Shown: positions 1 through 10,349, counted from the stretch's first letter. The stretch is 64,000 nucleotides of DNA from Planctomycetota bacterium (GCA_018968885.1 JAGWZK010000017.1:21781-85780); one strand, 5' to 3'. A program made the numbers and translations. The notes: generated from the letters alone by a model not told the origin.

Positions 1-2285
1 AATATCGCGGCTTGCAGCAGTTCTCTGAGCCCGAACTCGTCGTCTACTTTGGCGAAGGCGACATGGATGAATGGACCACGCCCACGCGCTGCTGGAAGTT
101 TGTCGGTGAGACTCCCATCCTCGGTGGCGACGGCTCCACTCGCCGCAAGATCACCTTCTTTGTCGATGCTGGTGGCACCGGCCTCAAGCACGCCCGCAAC
201 GATGTGCTGCACGCTGATGTCAACGGCACCACGCAGGGTTGGGGCTCCCCCGGCAGCACCGCCGATCACGCCGGCAATCCTCCGGCGCTCATGAACATCT
301 CTTCAGTCCAGGTTGGCATCACCGGTGGCAGCACTGCTTTCTCCAACCCCGCCGGCAACTTTGTACTCTCCAATCCCGGTACCACTCCCGTCACCGTGAA
401 TGGTGATTTCTCCGTCACCCTTGGCGGCCGCTGGGTCTACATCAACAACACCAACGGCACCGGCGCGGCTCTCACCGCCTCCGCCACCGTCACGCCCCCT
501 GGCCCGGCGAATCTCATCTTCAACCCCGCACCTTCCGAGTTCCTGACCGCGCAGGTCAACGTCATTCACCACACCAACCTCTCGCACGATTTCATCAAGG
601 ATCGTGCCCCCACCTTCACCGCGCTTGATACTCGCATGGTGGCCAACATCAACCTGACCAGCACCTGCAACGCCTTCTACGACGGCACCATCAACTTCTA
701 CCGCCTTGGAGGCGGCTGCAACAACACCGCCTTCTCCTCAGTCGTGGCCCACGAATATGGCCACCACATCGTCAACCGCCGCTCACTCGCTCAGGGCGCA
801 TTCGGCGAAGGTTTCGGCGACTGCATCTCCATGATGATCTACAACGACCCCGTCATCGGCCGCTACTTCCGCACCGATGGCGGCCCTGTCCGCACCCCCG
901 ACACTGCCAACGTCCCCTACCCCTGCACCGGCTCGCAGGCCGTGCACAACTGCGGCCAGACCCTTTCGGGTGTCTGGTGGGAAATCAAGAAGGCCTACGA
1001 CACCAAGTACGGCACCACAGCCGGCTTCACCAACGTCCGCCAGATGTTCGTCAACTGGTACCTCGTCACGGCTGGCGGCGGCGGCAACCTCGTCTCCGCC
1101 TACCCCACCACTGCGATCGAAGTGCTGACTGTCAACGACAACGATGGCAACCTCAACAACGGCACGCCCGATTACAACGAGATCTGCTCTTCCTTCGCCC
1201 AGCACCAGATCGCCTGCCCGCCAGTTGACCTTCTGGCCTTCTCCTATCCCAACGGTCGCCCCTCGCTGGTTGGCCCTGGCATCAACAGCTCCATCCGCGT
1301 CGATGTGGCTGGTGCCAACGGCAACACGCCCCAGCCTAACTCCGGTACGGTCACATATCGCGTGGATGGTGGCTCTTGGTCCACCATCGCCATGGCCCAG
1401 GGTGCTGCAAATCAGTACACCGCGGTCATCCCAGGCCAATCGTGCGAATCCGTCGTTGACTACTACGTGACCGCTGCCACAACCTCTGCCGCGACCCAGT
1501 CTGATCCTGGCACTGCCCCCGGCGCTTATTTCACCTACACCGTCGCCACTTCACTCGACACCGTCGCCGACGATGCCTTCGAAACCGCCACCAGTTGGAC
1601 CATCGGCGCCCCTGGCGACACCGCCACCACCGGCATCTGGGTGCGTGGTAATCCCAACGGCACGGCCGCACAACCCGAAGACGACCACACTGCCGGTTCC
1701 GGTGTCAACTGCTTCTTCACCGGTCAGGGCACCGTCGGCGGCGCAGTCGGCGAGGCAGACGTCGACGGCGGAGCAACCTCACTCGTCTCTCCCACATACA
1801 ACCTCGCTGGCGCAGGCGCAGCGACGCTTTCCTACTGGCGCTGGTACAACAACATCGCTGGCACTGCTCCCGGCGCAGACACCTTCCGCATCTACGTTTC
1901 CAACGACAACGGCACCAACTGGTCCCTGTTTGAAACCGTCGGCCCGACCACGCAGAACAGTGGCGGCTGGCTCTTCAAGTCGGGTCGCGTTGACACTCTT
2001 CTGCCCCTCACTGCTCAGATGCGCGTGAAGTTTGTCGCCGAAGACATCGGCACCGGCTCTATCGTCGAGGCCGCCATCGATGACTTCAAGCTCGAAGCCC
2101 TTGTGTGCGATGCCGGCTGCGATGCTGACTTCAATGGCGACACCACCCTGGACTTCTTTGACTACCTCGACTTCGTCGCCGCCTTCAGCAGCAACGATCC
2201 TGCTTCAGACTTCAACGCAGACACGGTGATCGACTTCTTCGACTACCTCGACTTCGTCGCCGCATTCAGCACCGGCTGCCCGTAA
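1..2285 (+). CDS. Exported zinc metalloprotease (M36/M4-like) with C-terminal EF-hand tag, 5' end outside window
   Basis: The reading frame is open from base 3, so the N-terminus lies outside the window. About 250 residues in, the motif HEYGHH is followed by GEGFGD. Together they give the HExxH zinc site and the downstream Glu ligand of gluzincin proteases of the fungalysin/thermolysin type (family knowledge). A beta-rich region of about 350 residues follows. The protein ends in two copies of an EF-hand loop (DFNGDTTLDFFD and DFNADTVIDFFD), each followed by YLDFVAAF, and a final Cys-Pro. It is probably secreted and degrades extracellular protein. The exact peptidase family is uncertain because the N-terminal domains are missing. 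Confidence 0.85.
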   Translation, partial: YRGLQQFSEPELVVYFGEGDMDEWTTPTRCWKFVGETPILGGDGSTRRKITFFVDAGGTGLKHARNDVLHADVNGTTQGWGSPGSTADHAGNPPALMNISSVQVGITGGSTAFSNPAGNFVLSNPGTTPVTVNGDFSVTLGGRWVYINNTNGTGAALTASATVTPPGPANLIFNPAPSEFLTAQVNVIHHTNLSHDFIKDRAPTFTALDTRMVANINLTSTCNAFYDGTINFYRLGGGCNNTAFSSVVAHEYGHHIVNRRSLAQGAFGEGFGDCISMMIYNDPVIGRYFRTDGGPVRTPDTANVPYPCTGSQAVHNCGQTLSGVWWEIKKAYDTKYGTTAGFTNVRQMFVNWYLVTAGGGGNLVSAYPTTAIEVLTVNDNDGNLNNGTPDYNEICSSFAQHQIACPPVDLLAFSYPNGRPSLVGPGINSSIRVDVAGANGNTPQPNSGTVTYRVDGGSWSTIAMAQGAANQYTAVIPGQSCESVVDYYVTAATTSAATQSDPGTAPGAYFTYTVATSLDTVADDAFETATSWTIGAPGDTATTGIWVRGNPNGTAAQPEDDHTAGSGVNCFFTGQGTVGGAVGEADVDGGATSLVSPTYNLAGAGAATLSYWRWYNNIAGTAPGADTFRIYVSNDNGTNWSLFETVGPTTQNSGGWLFKSGRVDTLLPLTAQMRVKFVAEDIGTGSIVEAAIDDFKLEALVCDAGCDADFNGDTTLDFFDYLDFVAAFSSNDPASDFNADTVIDFFDYLDFVAAFSTGCP

Positions 2286-2354
2286 GTTGGCTGCCCGTAA
2301 CTCAGCCCGCCCATAACCGGGCTTCGGACCTGAAAATCCAATCTACTGAAACTC

Positions 2355-2382
2355 GACCCCGGCTACTGCCGGGGTCTTTTTT
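2355..2382 (+). terminator. Rho-independent terminator
   Basis: There is a perfect 9-bp stem, GACCCCGGC/GCCGGGGTC, with a TACT loop, followed directly by six T. It lies 70 bases after the metalloprotease stop codon. Confidence 0.9.
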
Positions 2383-2486
2383 GTCCCTATTTTTCAGGCC
2401 TTTTCCATCACTTTCCAGATTCCCTCTTGACGCGCGAAACGCTTTGCGTCAAAATACCCGCTTCCATCACAAAGGAGCCCCCCCAC

Positions 2487-4076
2487 ATGCCCACCTCTCC
2501 CAAGGCAGCCCGGCTGCCGCTTCTGTCTCTCTTCGCATCCATCCTCTGCCTCGTCACCCCATCCGCGCATGCCCAATGGTCTTCCAACCCCTTCGCCAAT
2601 CGCCTCATCGCTGATCGAGCCAATGACCAAGTCCAGCCCAAGATCGCCATCACCACCGATGGGGGCTGCTACATCTCATGGTTTGACAACGCCAGTGGTG
2701 GCTACGACGTCTATCTCCAACGCCTCGATCCCTGCGGCCGCGAAGTCTGGGCCCGCAACGGCCTGCTACTCGCCGATCGCGCGGTCTCCAGCACCACCGA
2801 CTACGACCTCACCGTCGATGATTTTGGCAATGCCCTCATCGTCTGGACCGATGACTTCAACGTCTCGGGCGCGACGCAGCAAGTCGTCGTGCAAAAAGTC
2901 TCTCTCGCCGGGCAGAAACTCTGGGGTCCAAATGGCATCACCGCCACCAGCGACACCGCCTTCAAGGGCAATCCCAAGGTCATCGCCCTTTCCGACACCT
3001 CCGTCATCGTTGCATGGACCGCCAACAACATTGCCCTTGCCAATCGCTACGACTTCTCAGGCAATCTCCTCGCCGCAAACCTCACCCTCGCCGTCGAAGC
3101 CAGCCGCTACATCGCCCTCTCTGATCTTGAACCTACCGGCGACGGCTTTGTCGCCCTCTGGGTTCGCGGCACAACCACCAGCCCCATCACCAGTGCCAAA
3201 GCCCTCTATTCCCAGAAGTTCTCCAACACCGGTGCCGCACAGTGGAATGCCGGTGCACCCGTCATCGTCTTCAACACCACCAGCGTTCAGAATGGCTATT
3301 TCCCCACCTGCCTCACCGACGGCAATGGCGGCGCGATCTACGGCTGGTACGAAACTGGCGGCAGCCGCAACGCCTATATCCAGCACGTCCTCACCGACGG
3401 CACACTGAAATTCCCCGTTCCCATCGCCAACACCGGCGCGACACCAAATCGCATCCGCATCAGTGCCGGACTTGCCTTCGATCCTGTCACTTCTTCGTAC
3501 TACCTCGCCAGCACCGAAAGTGGTTCACCCACTCAGGGTAACTACTCCGTCATTGTCCAGCGATTCGACGAAGATGGCACGCGACTCTGGACCGACACCG
3601 GCACCATCATCCTCCCCACCGGCACGGGCAATCAATCCTCATTTGTGCAGTGCGTCGCACGCCCCGGTGAGGGGTGCATCGTCTTTGGCATTGACTCACG
3701 CACCAGCACCACCGGTGTCATCTTCGCCGCGGGTGTGCATCCCGATGGCACCGTGCAGTGGTCCAACCTCCCCGGCTCCACCATCTCGGGCAAAGGTCGC
3801 CTGACTGGCACCGCATCAGAAGGGGGCGGCGCATTCCTCACGTGGCATGATGGTGCCACGGGCTCGACCGACATCCGAGCGCAGAACGTTTCCTCACGCG
3901 GCCGCTTTGGTCTGGCCTCGGATTTCAACGCCGACGATGTCGTTGACTTCTTTGACTATCTCGATTTCGTGGCCGCCTTTGCCGCCGAAGATCCCACCTC
4001 CGATTTCAACGCCGATGGTGTGATCGACTTTTTTGATTATCTCGACTTTGTCGCCTCCTTTTCCGCGTCGTGCTGA
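2487..4076 (+). CDS. Exported beta-rich protein of unknown function with duplicated EF-hand tag
   Basis: The start at 2487 is chosen because AAAGGAG lies 9 bases upstream and a signal peptide (LLSLFASILCLVTPSAHAQ) follows. A longer ORF from 2427 has no such support. The mature part, about 450 residues, repeats a pattern in which an aromatic/Asp segment is followed by a tryptophan strand (for example YISWFDN, IVWTDD, IVAWT). This suggests beta-propeller or similar repeats; I do not recognise a family. The C-terminus has two EF-hand loops, DFNADDVVDFFD and DFNADGVIDFFD, and ends SASC. It shares this tag with its neighbours on both sides, so the three may go to the same extracellular site. No enzymatic motif is visible. 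Confidence 0.8.
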   Translation: MPTSPKAARLPLLSLFASILCLVTPSAHAQWSSNPFANRLIADRANDQVQPKIAITTDGGCYISWFDNASGGYDVYLQRLDPCGREVWARNGLLLADRAVSSTTDYDLTVDDFGNALIVWTDDFNVSGATQQVVVQKVSLAGQKLWGPNGITATSDTAFKGNPKVIALSDTSVIVAWTANNIALANRYDFSGNLLAANLTLAVEASRYIALSDLEPTGDGFVALWVRGTTTSPITSAKALYSQKFSNTGAAQWNAGAPVIVFNTTSVQNGYFPTCLTDGNGGAIYGWYETGGSRNAYIQHVLTDGTLKFPVPIANTGATPNRIRISAGLAFDPVTSSYYLASTESGSPTQGNYSVIVQRFDEDGTRLWTDTGTIILPTGTGNQSSFVQCVARPGEGCIVFGIDSRTSTTGVIFAAGVHPDGTVQWSNLPGSTISGKGRLTGTASEGGGAFLTWHDGATGSTDIRAQNVSSRGRFGLASDFNADDVVDFFDYLDFVAAFAAEDPTSDFNADGVIDFFDYLDFVASFSASC

Positions 4077-4268
4077 TCTGCCAGCCATTCCCACGGCTGG
4101 ATTCGAAACAATGCCTCGCTCATTGGCCCGGTAATCTGTTGGAACTGGATGAAGTAACCCCGAAATCGCACCGTTTCTAAGCCCTTTCTGCCCGCCGGCT
4201 TGGTTCGTGAGATATCCTCAACTGGGGAGATACACCGCGGACACTGTTTCCGCAACTGGAGAGAGACG

Positions 4269-5849
4269 ATGTTCCATCGCCGCGCTATGACCACCGCCCT
4301 GCTCGCTGCATCTGCCGGGGTGTGCACCCTCGCTTCCGCTCAGCTCCGCGTCGTCAATTGGAACGTGACCAACTACACCAGCGGCCGCACTGCCGAATTC
4401 CAGACCGCGTTTTATGGCACAGTCCCCTCCGGTCTTGATTACGCCGGCTATTCCATGGCCCCGGATGTCGTCATTGCTGAAGAGATTCTCAGCCAGACCG
4501 GCGTCAACAACTTCCTCTCCTTGCTCAACACCGCTCCGGGTTCTCCTGGCGATTGGGCCGCTGCCCCTTTCATCGATGGTCCGGATTCTGACTGCGGTCT
4601 TTTCTATCGCACCAGCAAAGTCGTCTACATCCAGACCAAGATCATCTCCCTGGCCACCGGCAGCACCGCCCTCCCGCCTCGCCACACGTATCGCTACGAC
4701 GTTCGCCTCGCTGGATACGCCAACTCTGCCCCCCACACCCTCGCCTGCTATGCGACTCATATGAAGGCAGGGTCCACCACGGACGACCAGGCCCGCCGCC
4801 TGCTGGAAGCCAACAAGATCCGCGATAACGCCAATGGTCTCGACACCAACGGTGCGGGCACCGCGCTTCCCGCCGGTTGGAACTTCCTCATCGGTGGCGA
4901 CTTCAACATCCAATCCTCCAGTCAGGCCGCCTATCAGCGCATGGTCGGAAGCGAAACCAACAACGCTGGCCGCATGTGGGATCCCATCAACACTCCCGGC
5001 AGTTGGAACAACAACGGCGCATTCCGTTTTGTGCACACTCAGGACCCCAGCACCACCGGCTCTGGCGGCATGGACGATCGCCACGATCAGATTCTCATCT
5101 CCACATCGCTCACCAACGGCGATGGCCTCGACTACATCGGCAACATATCTCTTCCATACAGCACCACAACGTGGAATGACCCCAACCACTCCTATCGCTG
5201 CTGGGGCAATGACGGCTCCACCTTCAACCTCTCTCTCGCCACCACCACCAACACCATGGTCGGCCCCGCCATCGCACAAGCCCTCATCACCACCACCAAC
5301 GTCGGCGCATCCAGCGGCGGGCACCTCCCCGTCTTCCTCGATCTTCGCGTTCCCGCCAAGGTCACCAGCCAGACCTTGCTGAACTTTGGCCAAGTCCCCC
5401 TCAACGCCCCCGCCGCGCTCACCCTCAATGTCTCCAATTCGGGCGATGTCTCTCTCTGGGGCGTGAACGGCATCGATGCGCTGAACTATTCACTCAGCGC
5501 CTCCGCTGGCTTCTCCGCTCCTGCTGGCTCATTCGTCGAACTCGCTGGTGGTGGCTCCAACGCTCACTCCATCACCATGGATACCAGCACGGTCGGCATC
5601 AAGTCCGGCACGCTCATCATCGCCAGTGATGCAAGCGAGGAGCCCAGCCGCCTGATCACGCTCAGTGGCGAAGTCCTCGGCGGATGCGCTGCCGACTTCA
5701 ACGGCGACACCGGCCTGGACTTCTTTGATTACCTCGATTTTGTCGCGGCATTCTCTTCAGCTGACCCGACCGCAGACTTCAATGGCGACACCAGCATCGA
5801 CTTCTTCGATTACCTCGATTTCGTCGCTGCCTTCAGCACAGGGTGCTGA
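4269..5849 (+). CDS. Exported endonuclease/exonuclease/phosphatase-family protein with EF-hand tag
   Basis: The start at 4269 follows GGAGAGAG and precedes a signal peptide ending near ASAQL. The EEP fold motifs are visible: VNWNVTNY at about residue 28, an EE pair near 70, GGDFNI near 209 and HDQILIS near 272. The family uses these residues to bind a divalent metal and cleave phosphodiesters. Substrates can be DNA, RNA or phospholipid headgroups, so the substrate here is not known. After the catalytic domain comes a segment resembling an abnormal-spindle/HYDIN-type beta-sandwich (about residues 375-465, 'LNFGQVPLNAPAALTLNVSN'). The duplicated DFNGDT EF-hand tag ends in TGC. An extracellular nuclease would suit nutrient scavenging. 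Confidence 0.85.
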   Translation: MFHRRAMTTALLAASAGVCTLASAQLRVVNWNVTNYTSGRTAEFQTAFYGTVPSGLDYAGYSMAPDVVIAEEILSQTGVNNFLSLLNTAPGSPGDWAAAPFIDGPDSDCGLFYRTSKVVYIQTKIISLATGSTALPPRHTYRYDVRLAGYANSAPHTLACYATHMKAGSTTDDQARRLLEANKIRDNANGLDTNGAGTALPAGWNFLIGGDFNIQSSSQAAYQRMVGSETNNAGRMWDPINTPGSWNNNGAFRFVHTQDPSTTGSGGMDDRHDQILISTSLTNGDGLDYIGNISLPYSTTTWNDPNHSYRCWGNDGSTFNLSLATTTNTMVGPAIAQALITTTNVGASSGGHLPVFLDLRVPAKVTSQTLLNFGQVPLNAPAALTLNVSNSGDVSLWGVNGIDALNYSLSASAGFSAPAGSFVELAGGGSNAHSITMDTSTVGIKSGTLIIASDASEEPSRLITLSGEVLGGCAADFNGDTGLDFFDYLDFVAAFSSADPTADFNGDTSIDFFDYLDFVAAFSTGC

Positions 5850-5858
5850 GAGATCAAA

Positions 5859-7235
5859 TCATCCCCGCCTTGGATTCCGAGGTGTTGATCCTCTGATCGA
5901 CTTCGGTGCCACCGGCGGAAATGGTGATCGTGGCCGTTCCGGTGTTGCACTAGGTGTTGAGGGTAAATCCGTGGGCTGAGAGGCAGGTCTCCCGTCTGCC
6001 ACTTCTTCATTGTTCTGACTCATCATCTCGGATGAAGAGTCCGGTTCTTGCACTTGGGCCGGCCCACTCCGCACATCTTCTACGATTGGCGTCGCCAATC
6101 GCGCAAACAGCAGCCGCCCCGCGCTCGTCTGCATCGTCGATGTGACAATGAGTGCGGCAACCTCGCCCACCATCGGCGCGCCGTCCTCCACCACCACCAT
6201 CGTGCCATCTTCCAGATACCCCACGCCCTGACCCGGCTGCTCGCCCGCACGCACCAAGCGCAACGTCACCGTGTCTCCCGGCCCCAGCATCGGCTTCAGC
6301 GCTGTCGCCAGATCGGAAACAAACAGCACCGGCACGCCGCGGATCTCCGCGATCCGCCGCAGCCCGGCATCGGTCGTCACCAGCATGGCCTTGGTCGTCG
6401 CTCCCAGCTCCACCAGCTTGGCATCGACTCCTTCGCCTGTCGGTGTGGTCTCGTCGATTGCGACATCAATGCCGGTGAATCGCTGCAGCTTGGCGATCAT
6501 GTCCAAGCCCCGCCGCCCCCGTGCCCGCTTGCCTCGATCAGCCGAATCCGCCAGCACCTGCAACTCATTGATCACAAATCGCGGCACCACCACCGTCGAT
6601 TGCATCAGCCCCGTCTGTGCCACCTCGACCATGCGCCCATCGATCAGCGCGGAGGTATCCAGAAGCAACGGCCGCGGCCCGCGCAACTGCTTGGCAAACT
6701 CCACATATGGAATCACCAGTCGGAAGTCGTCCTGCGTCTGCAACACCACGCTGATCGCCAGATACGCCAGTGCGATGCCTACCAGCACCTTGGTCGTGCC
6801 GATGAGTTCAGGTGCCTTGATCTCGTAGCTCGCTGCCAGCAGATCAATCACAAACCCGATCGCCGCCGTCGCCAGCGTCGCTCCCAGCAATCCGAAAAAG
6901 ACAGAGAAGAGCGTGCTGATCTTCTTGGTAGGCGTGAAGACATCCACCGCGACCACGAGTGCCGCGATCGCCGCGGCGACGCCGATGGTGATGTACCACG
7001 ACAGCGTCACCTGCACCTGACGAGGTGAACCGGGATCCACTCGGATGATGGTCAGCAGCGTGACCGTGGCAAACAGGGCAAAGAACGTGATACGGACGAT
7101 GGACAACAGGAACTGACGCTGCTTGCTGCCAGCCAGGGCAGGGTGCAAGAGGTCATTGGCGCGGGATGCAGCGTCGGAATCGCTGGTGCGGGGCGCTGCG
7201 GGAAGTCGGGGTTGTTGCGGTGCGTCCGTGCTCAC
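5859..7235 (-). CDS. YacL-like PIN/TRAM-domain membrane protein
   Basis: Four hydrophobic segments (about residues 43-65, 79-98, 108-133 and 148-166) precede a PIN domain starting LLLDTSALIDG at about residue 190. Acidic residues follow in the expected places (NELQ, TTDAGL). A TRAM-like beta-barrel region lies at about 320-385 and the tail is Pro-rich. This matches the architecture of Bacillus YacL and planctomycete relatives, which are membrane-anchored putative RNases (family knowledge; the substrate is not established). The start is a GTG with no good Shine-Dalgarno sequence, and no better in-frame start is obvious. It converges on the EEP gene with only 9 bases between them. Confidence 0.88.
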   Translation of the reverse strand: MSTDAPQQPRLPAAPRTSDSDAASRANDLLHPALAGSKQRQFLLSIVRITFFALFATVTLLTIIRVDPGSPRQVQVTLSWYITIGVAAAIAALVVAVDVFTPTKKISTLFSVFFGLLGATLATAAIGFVIDLLAASYEIKAPELIGTTKVLVGIALAYLAISVVLQTQDDFRLVIPYVEFAKQLRGPRPLLLDTSALIDGRMVEVAQTGLMQSTVVVPRFVINELQVLADSADRGKRARGRRGLDMIAKLQRFTGIDVAIDETTPTGEGVDAKLVELGATTKAMLVTTDAGLRRIAEIRGVPVLFVSDLATALKPMLGPGDTVTLRLVRAGEQPGQGVGYLEDGTMVVVEDGAPMVGEVAALIVTSTMQTSAGRLLFARLATPIVEDVRSGPAQVQEPDSSSEMMSQNNEEVADGRPASQPTDLPSTPSATPERPRSPFPPVAPKSIRGSTPRNPRRG

Positions 7236-7454
7236 AGGGGAAGTGTATCAGATCACCGAACACTCCCCTGCCTGTACACTCTGCCCGGCGGGAGAATCGC
7301 GCGTACGCTAGTGCCCACTCCCTCCGATCGGCGGCCGGGCCCGGTACACGGATGGCCCGTGAACCTGGTCAGAGCTTGACCGCAGCAGCCATAAGCGGCC
7401 GTCGTCCGGTGTCGTCGGTGTCCTGGTCGCCGATCGGGGGGAGTGGATGCCGAC

Positions 7455-10217
7455 TCACTTCCCCTTCATCTCCAAAACCTTCTCCAGCCGCTTCTTGTGC
7501 TGCTCCACCGTTGGCTCGATGGTGATCAGCGTGCGAATCAGTCGCTCGGCCTCTTTCAGGTCGCCTCGTGTGATGGCGATGGATGCCGCGAGTTCGCGGG
7601 TGCGCGGGTCATACGGCGCAAGTTGCATCGCGCGGCGGGCCTTCTGCCAGCATTTCTCCCACTCTCCTGCTGCCGCATAGCGACGGGCCAGTTCCATGGC
7701 GAAACTCGGCAGTTTTTCCTCGCGCACATCCAGCCATTCCAGATGTTCGATGGCGTTCTGGCGGCTCACCGTCGGTGATGCCGAACGCGGATCGAGGTAA
7801 TACCGCGCCAGCAGTTTGTGAGGCAGCTCGGCAACAGGTCGCGCCTTGGCATAACGAATCAGCCATGGCACCATCTCTGCGGTCGGTTCATCCCGAGACT
7901 CCGCCGCCATGCGCTGCACCTTGATCGAGAGCAGTTCGGGATGATCCGGGTACTTTCGCAGTGCCTCATCGACCACTTCGGGGCTGGGTTCATCATCGCT
8001 GCCGGTGGCGGTCTTTAAGATATCGGCGGCAGTGGGCATCCCTGCTGGCGCGGCCATGCCCCAACTGCGGAGTTGCTCACCGGCCCAGGCCTTGAAGCCG
8101 ATGACAAAATCCTGCCGCGACACACCGAGGACTTTCTGCATGGCCTCCTCTTCGCGGACACCAGTGGCGTAGAGGTCCATCAGTTCGAGTGGCTTGCGAG
8201 CTCCGAATGACATGATGTACTCATACATCCAATGCCCCTGGGCATAACCAAGGGCGCGATCCGTGGGCTTTTTGGGCCGAATGAAGGCAAGATTGATCTC
8301 ATCAAGATCAAAGAGGGCATCATCGCGAAAGGCGCGAGCGAGGAGCTGCACGGTCTGCCACGCGCGGGGCGCATCTTCGAGATAGACAGCGCTGGCTTCG
8401 GTGAACCAGTGCGGCAGGCGATTCGCAGTGCGATCGAGCGTGACGGTGTGCACGAATTCGTGCCGCAGCACGCGCACCCAGTCATAGGTGCCGAGGTGAT
8501 CGGGCCCTTCCTTGGGACTTTCCATCGCGATCACGGGCCCGGTGCTGGCGGCGATCGTGTGAATCTGGGCCATGCCGGTGATGCGTACGGCAAAGGCGCG
8601 ATGATCTGGAAGCAGCGTAATGACCGTCTTGTGCTTCAATGGCCAATCAATGCCGCCGGGGCCATTGCCGGTGACGCGCTGGTAGTTCTCTTCGAGCGGC
8701 TCCAGCATTTCTGAGGCCAGCACCTCATCATGCTCCTTTCGATAGCGAACGATGAAGTGCTGGCTTTCAAGTGTGTCATAGGTGCGCAGATCGCGGGCCA
8801 GTGAAAGGGAGTTACTGGCCCGGACATTGAATCGATCCAGCGTCGCGGCTTTCTCCAGCGACTCCAACGCCTCGGCATCCTGGCCGGATTGCAGCGACAA
8901 AAGACCAAGTTCGATCAGGGAATCAGGCCAGAATGGAGCACGCTTGGCGGCTTCGCGAAGGTGGATGGCAGCTTGTCCATACTGCCGCGCATCGCTGAGG
9001 GCTTTGCCGGTCTGATAGTGCCCGTCGGCCCAATTGGGAATCCCCGCATCGGCCTGCTTCAAGAGATCATCAGCGCGCGTGAAGTCAAATGTGGTGGCGA
9101 CCGCCGCGGCGCGCATGGCGAGGACTTCGGTGTGGTCGGGGGCGATCTTCAACGCTCGTTCCAGCGCGGCAACCGCATCGGCACCCTCACCCTGACGCAT
9201 GCGGGCGCGACCCAGAACCATGGCTCCATATGGAGATGTTCCAAGTTCACCGGCATGCTCACCGAGGGTGAGTTCATCGAGGCGACCAGCGATCTGCTCG
9301 GCCTTGTTGATGTCGAATTGGTCCACGGCGATCTGACCAGCGATGAACCACGCCCGCGCGCACGAGGGATTCAGCGTCAGCGTCTTCTGCACCGCGGCGT
9401 TGGCCTCGCCCATGTTGTCTTTTTCATAGAGGATCTCGGCCTCGGCGAGGGTCGCCTGCCACGATGTGCGATCGAGTTCCTCGCGGACCCGCGCTAGCAC
9501 GCCCATCATGGCGCGATGGTCGCCACCGACCTCGGCCTTCTGGCCGCGCACTTCGACTGCACCAAAGTGCCGCGTGTACAAGGACACTCCCCGCACGGCG
9601 GCGATGAGTTCTGCAGGATCATCCATCTTGGTGGTGGTGATGCGCTCGACCAGCGGAAGCAACGTCGCTTTGGCATCATCCGGCTTGCCGGACAGGATCT
9701 GAGCCCGAGCGGTCAGCAGCCGCCCGATCATGGACTGTCTCGCGGAGTCGGGCGCCGCACTCAGCACCTGCAACGCGCCAGCCGCATCACCACGACCGAG
9801 CAACCCCTGAGCGCGCAACAGGGGATCAAGTGCCTGCTCGTCAAAGACGGCATCCTGATACGAGGCGATGCTCAAGGCAGCCAATGCGCGGCGGGCAGGG
9901 GAATCCAAGTCCGCCTGTGTCCACACGCCGTGACGGACACGCAGGTCTTTCTTCTCTTCATCACTCAGCAGGGTCCCTGCCAGGCGCGTCTTGATCGAGG
10001 GAGCCAAGACCGAAAGCCGCCAATCTTCGTCCTTGGCATCGGCATCCGCAGGTGGCTGGGCTGGCTGAAGCAATGGGCGGATGTCGGGCTGGGCCAATCC
10101 TGGTTGGGCGTGCAAGGTCGGTGTGAGTATCGAAACCGCCGCCAATCCGGTCAGGGCAACAACCTGCCAAGTACTGAGCGAGCGGCGCGAAGTCACCAGG
10201 ACCATTGCAGACATCAT
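7455..10217 (-). CDS. Exported TPR-repeat protein with peptidase-MA-like (gluzincin) domain
   Basis: I chose the ATG at 10217 because GGGGA lies 7 bases upstream and a signal sequence follows immediately; the frame remains open back to 10286. The first 500 residues or so are TPR-like helical repeats (for example ALEALEKAATLDRFNVRA). At about residue 585 the motif HEFVHTVTL followed by WFTEASAVYLED gives a complete HExxH plus downstream Glu, as in the peptidase MA family. More TPR-like repeats complete the C-terminus. Such proteins are common in Planctomycetes and lack a known substrate. Location is probably periplasmic. Confidence 0.85.
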   Translation of the reverse strand: MMSAMVLVTSRRSLSTWQVVALTGLAAVSILTPTLHAQPGLAQPDIRPLLQPAQPPADADAKDEDWRLSVLAPSIKTRLAGTLLSDEEKKDLRVRHGVWTQADLDSPARRALAALSIASYQDAVFDEQALDPLLRAQGLLGRGDAAGALQVLSAAPDSARQSMIGRLLTARAQILSGKPDDAKATLLPLVERITTTKMDDPAELIAAVRGVSLYTRHFGAVEVRGQKAEVGGDHRAMMGVLARVREELDRTSWQATLAEAEILYEKDNMGEANAAVQKTLTLNPSCARAWFIAGQIAVDQFDINKAEQIAGRLDELTLGEHAGELGTSPYGAMVLGRARMRQGEGADAVAALERALKIAPDHTEVLAMRAAAVATTFDFTRADDLLKQADAGIPNWADGHYQTGKALSDARQYGQAAIHLREAAKRAPFWPDSLIELGLLSLQSGQDAEALESLEKAATLDRFNVRASNSLSLARDLRTYDTLESQHFIVRYRKEHDEVLASEMLEPLEENYQRVTGNGPGGIDWPLKHKTVITLLPDHRAFAVRITGMAQIHTIAASTGPVIAMESPKEGPDHLGTYDWVRVLRHEFVHTVTLDRTANRLPHWFTEASAVYLEDAPRAWQTVQLLARAFRDDALFDLDEINLAFIRPKKPTDRALGYAQGHWMYEYIMSFGARKPLELMDLYATGVREEEAMQKVLGVSRQDFVIGFKAWAGEQLRSWGMAAPAGMPTAADILKTATGSDDEPSPEVVDEALRKYPDHPELLSIKVQRMAAESRDEPTAEMVPWLIRYAKARPVAELPHKLLARYYLDPRSASPTVSRQNAIEHLEWLDVREEKLPSFAMELARRYAAAGEWEKCWQKARRAMQLAPYDPRTRELAASIAITRGDLKEAERLIRTLITIEPTVEQHKKRLEKVLEMKGK

Positions 10218-10349
10218 GGGCATATCCCCATTTTCGGCATTCCGACTCTGGTCCGGTGATGCCACGACGCGATCGAACCTGAGCATTTCATACGCCTTCG
10301 CCCGCAGAGTGGATCATCTCTACCCCCCGATTCTCGGTATTCTGCCCAG

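Noticed and set aside
4218..5393. Long minus-strand ORF opposite the EEP gene
   Set aside because: It is antisense to a clear gene with signal peptide and catalytic motifs, and its composition (Gly/Val/Ala-rich) is that of a GC-rich shadow frame.
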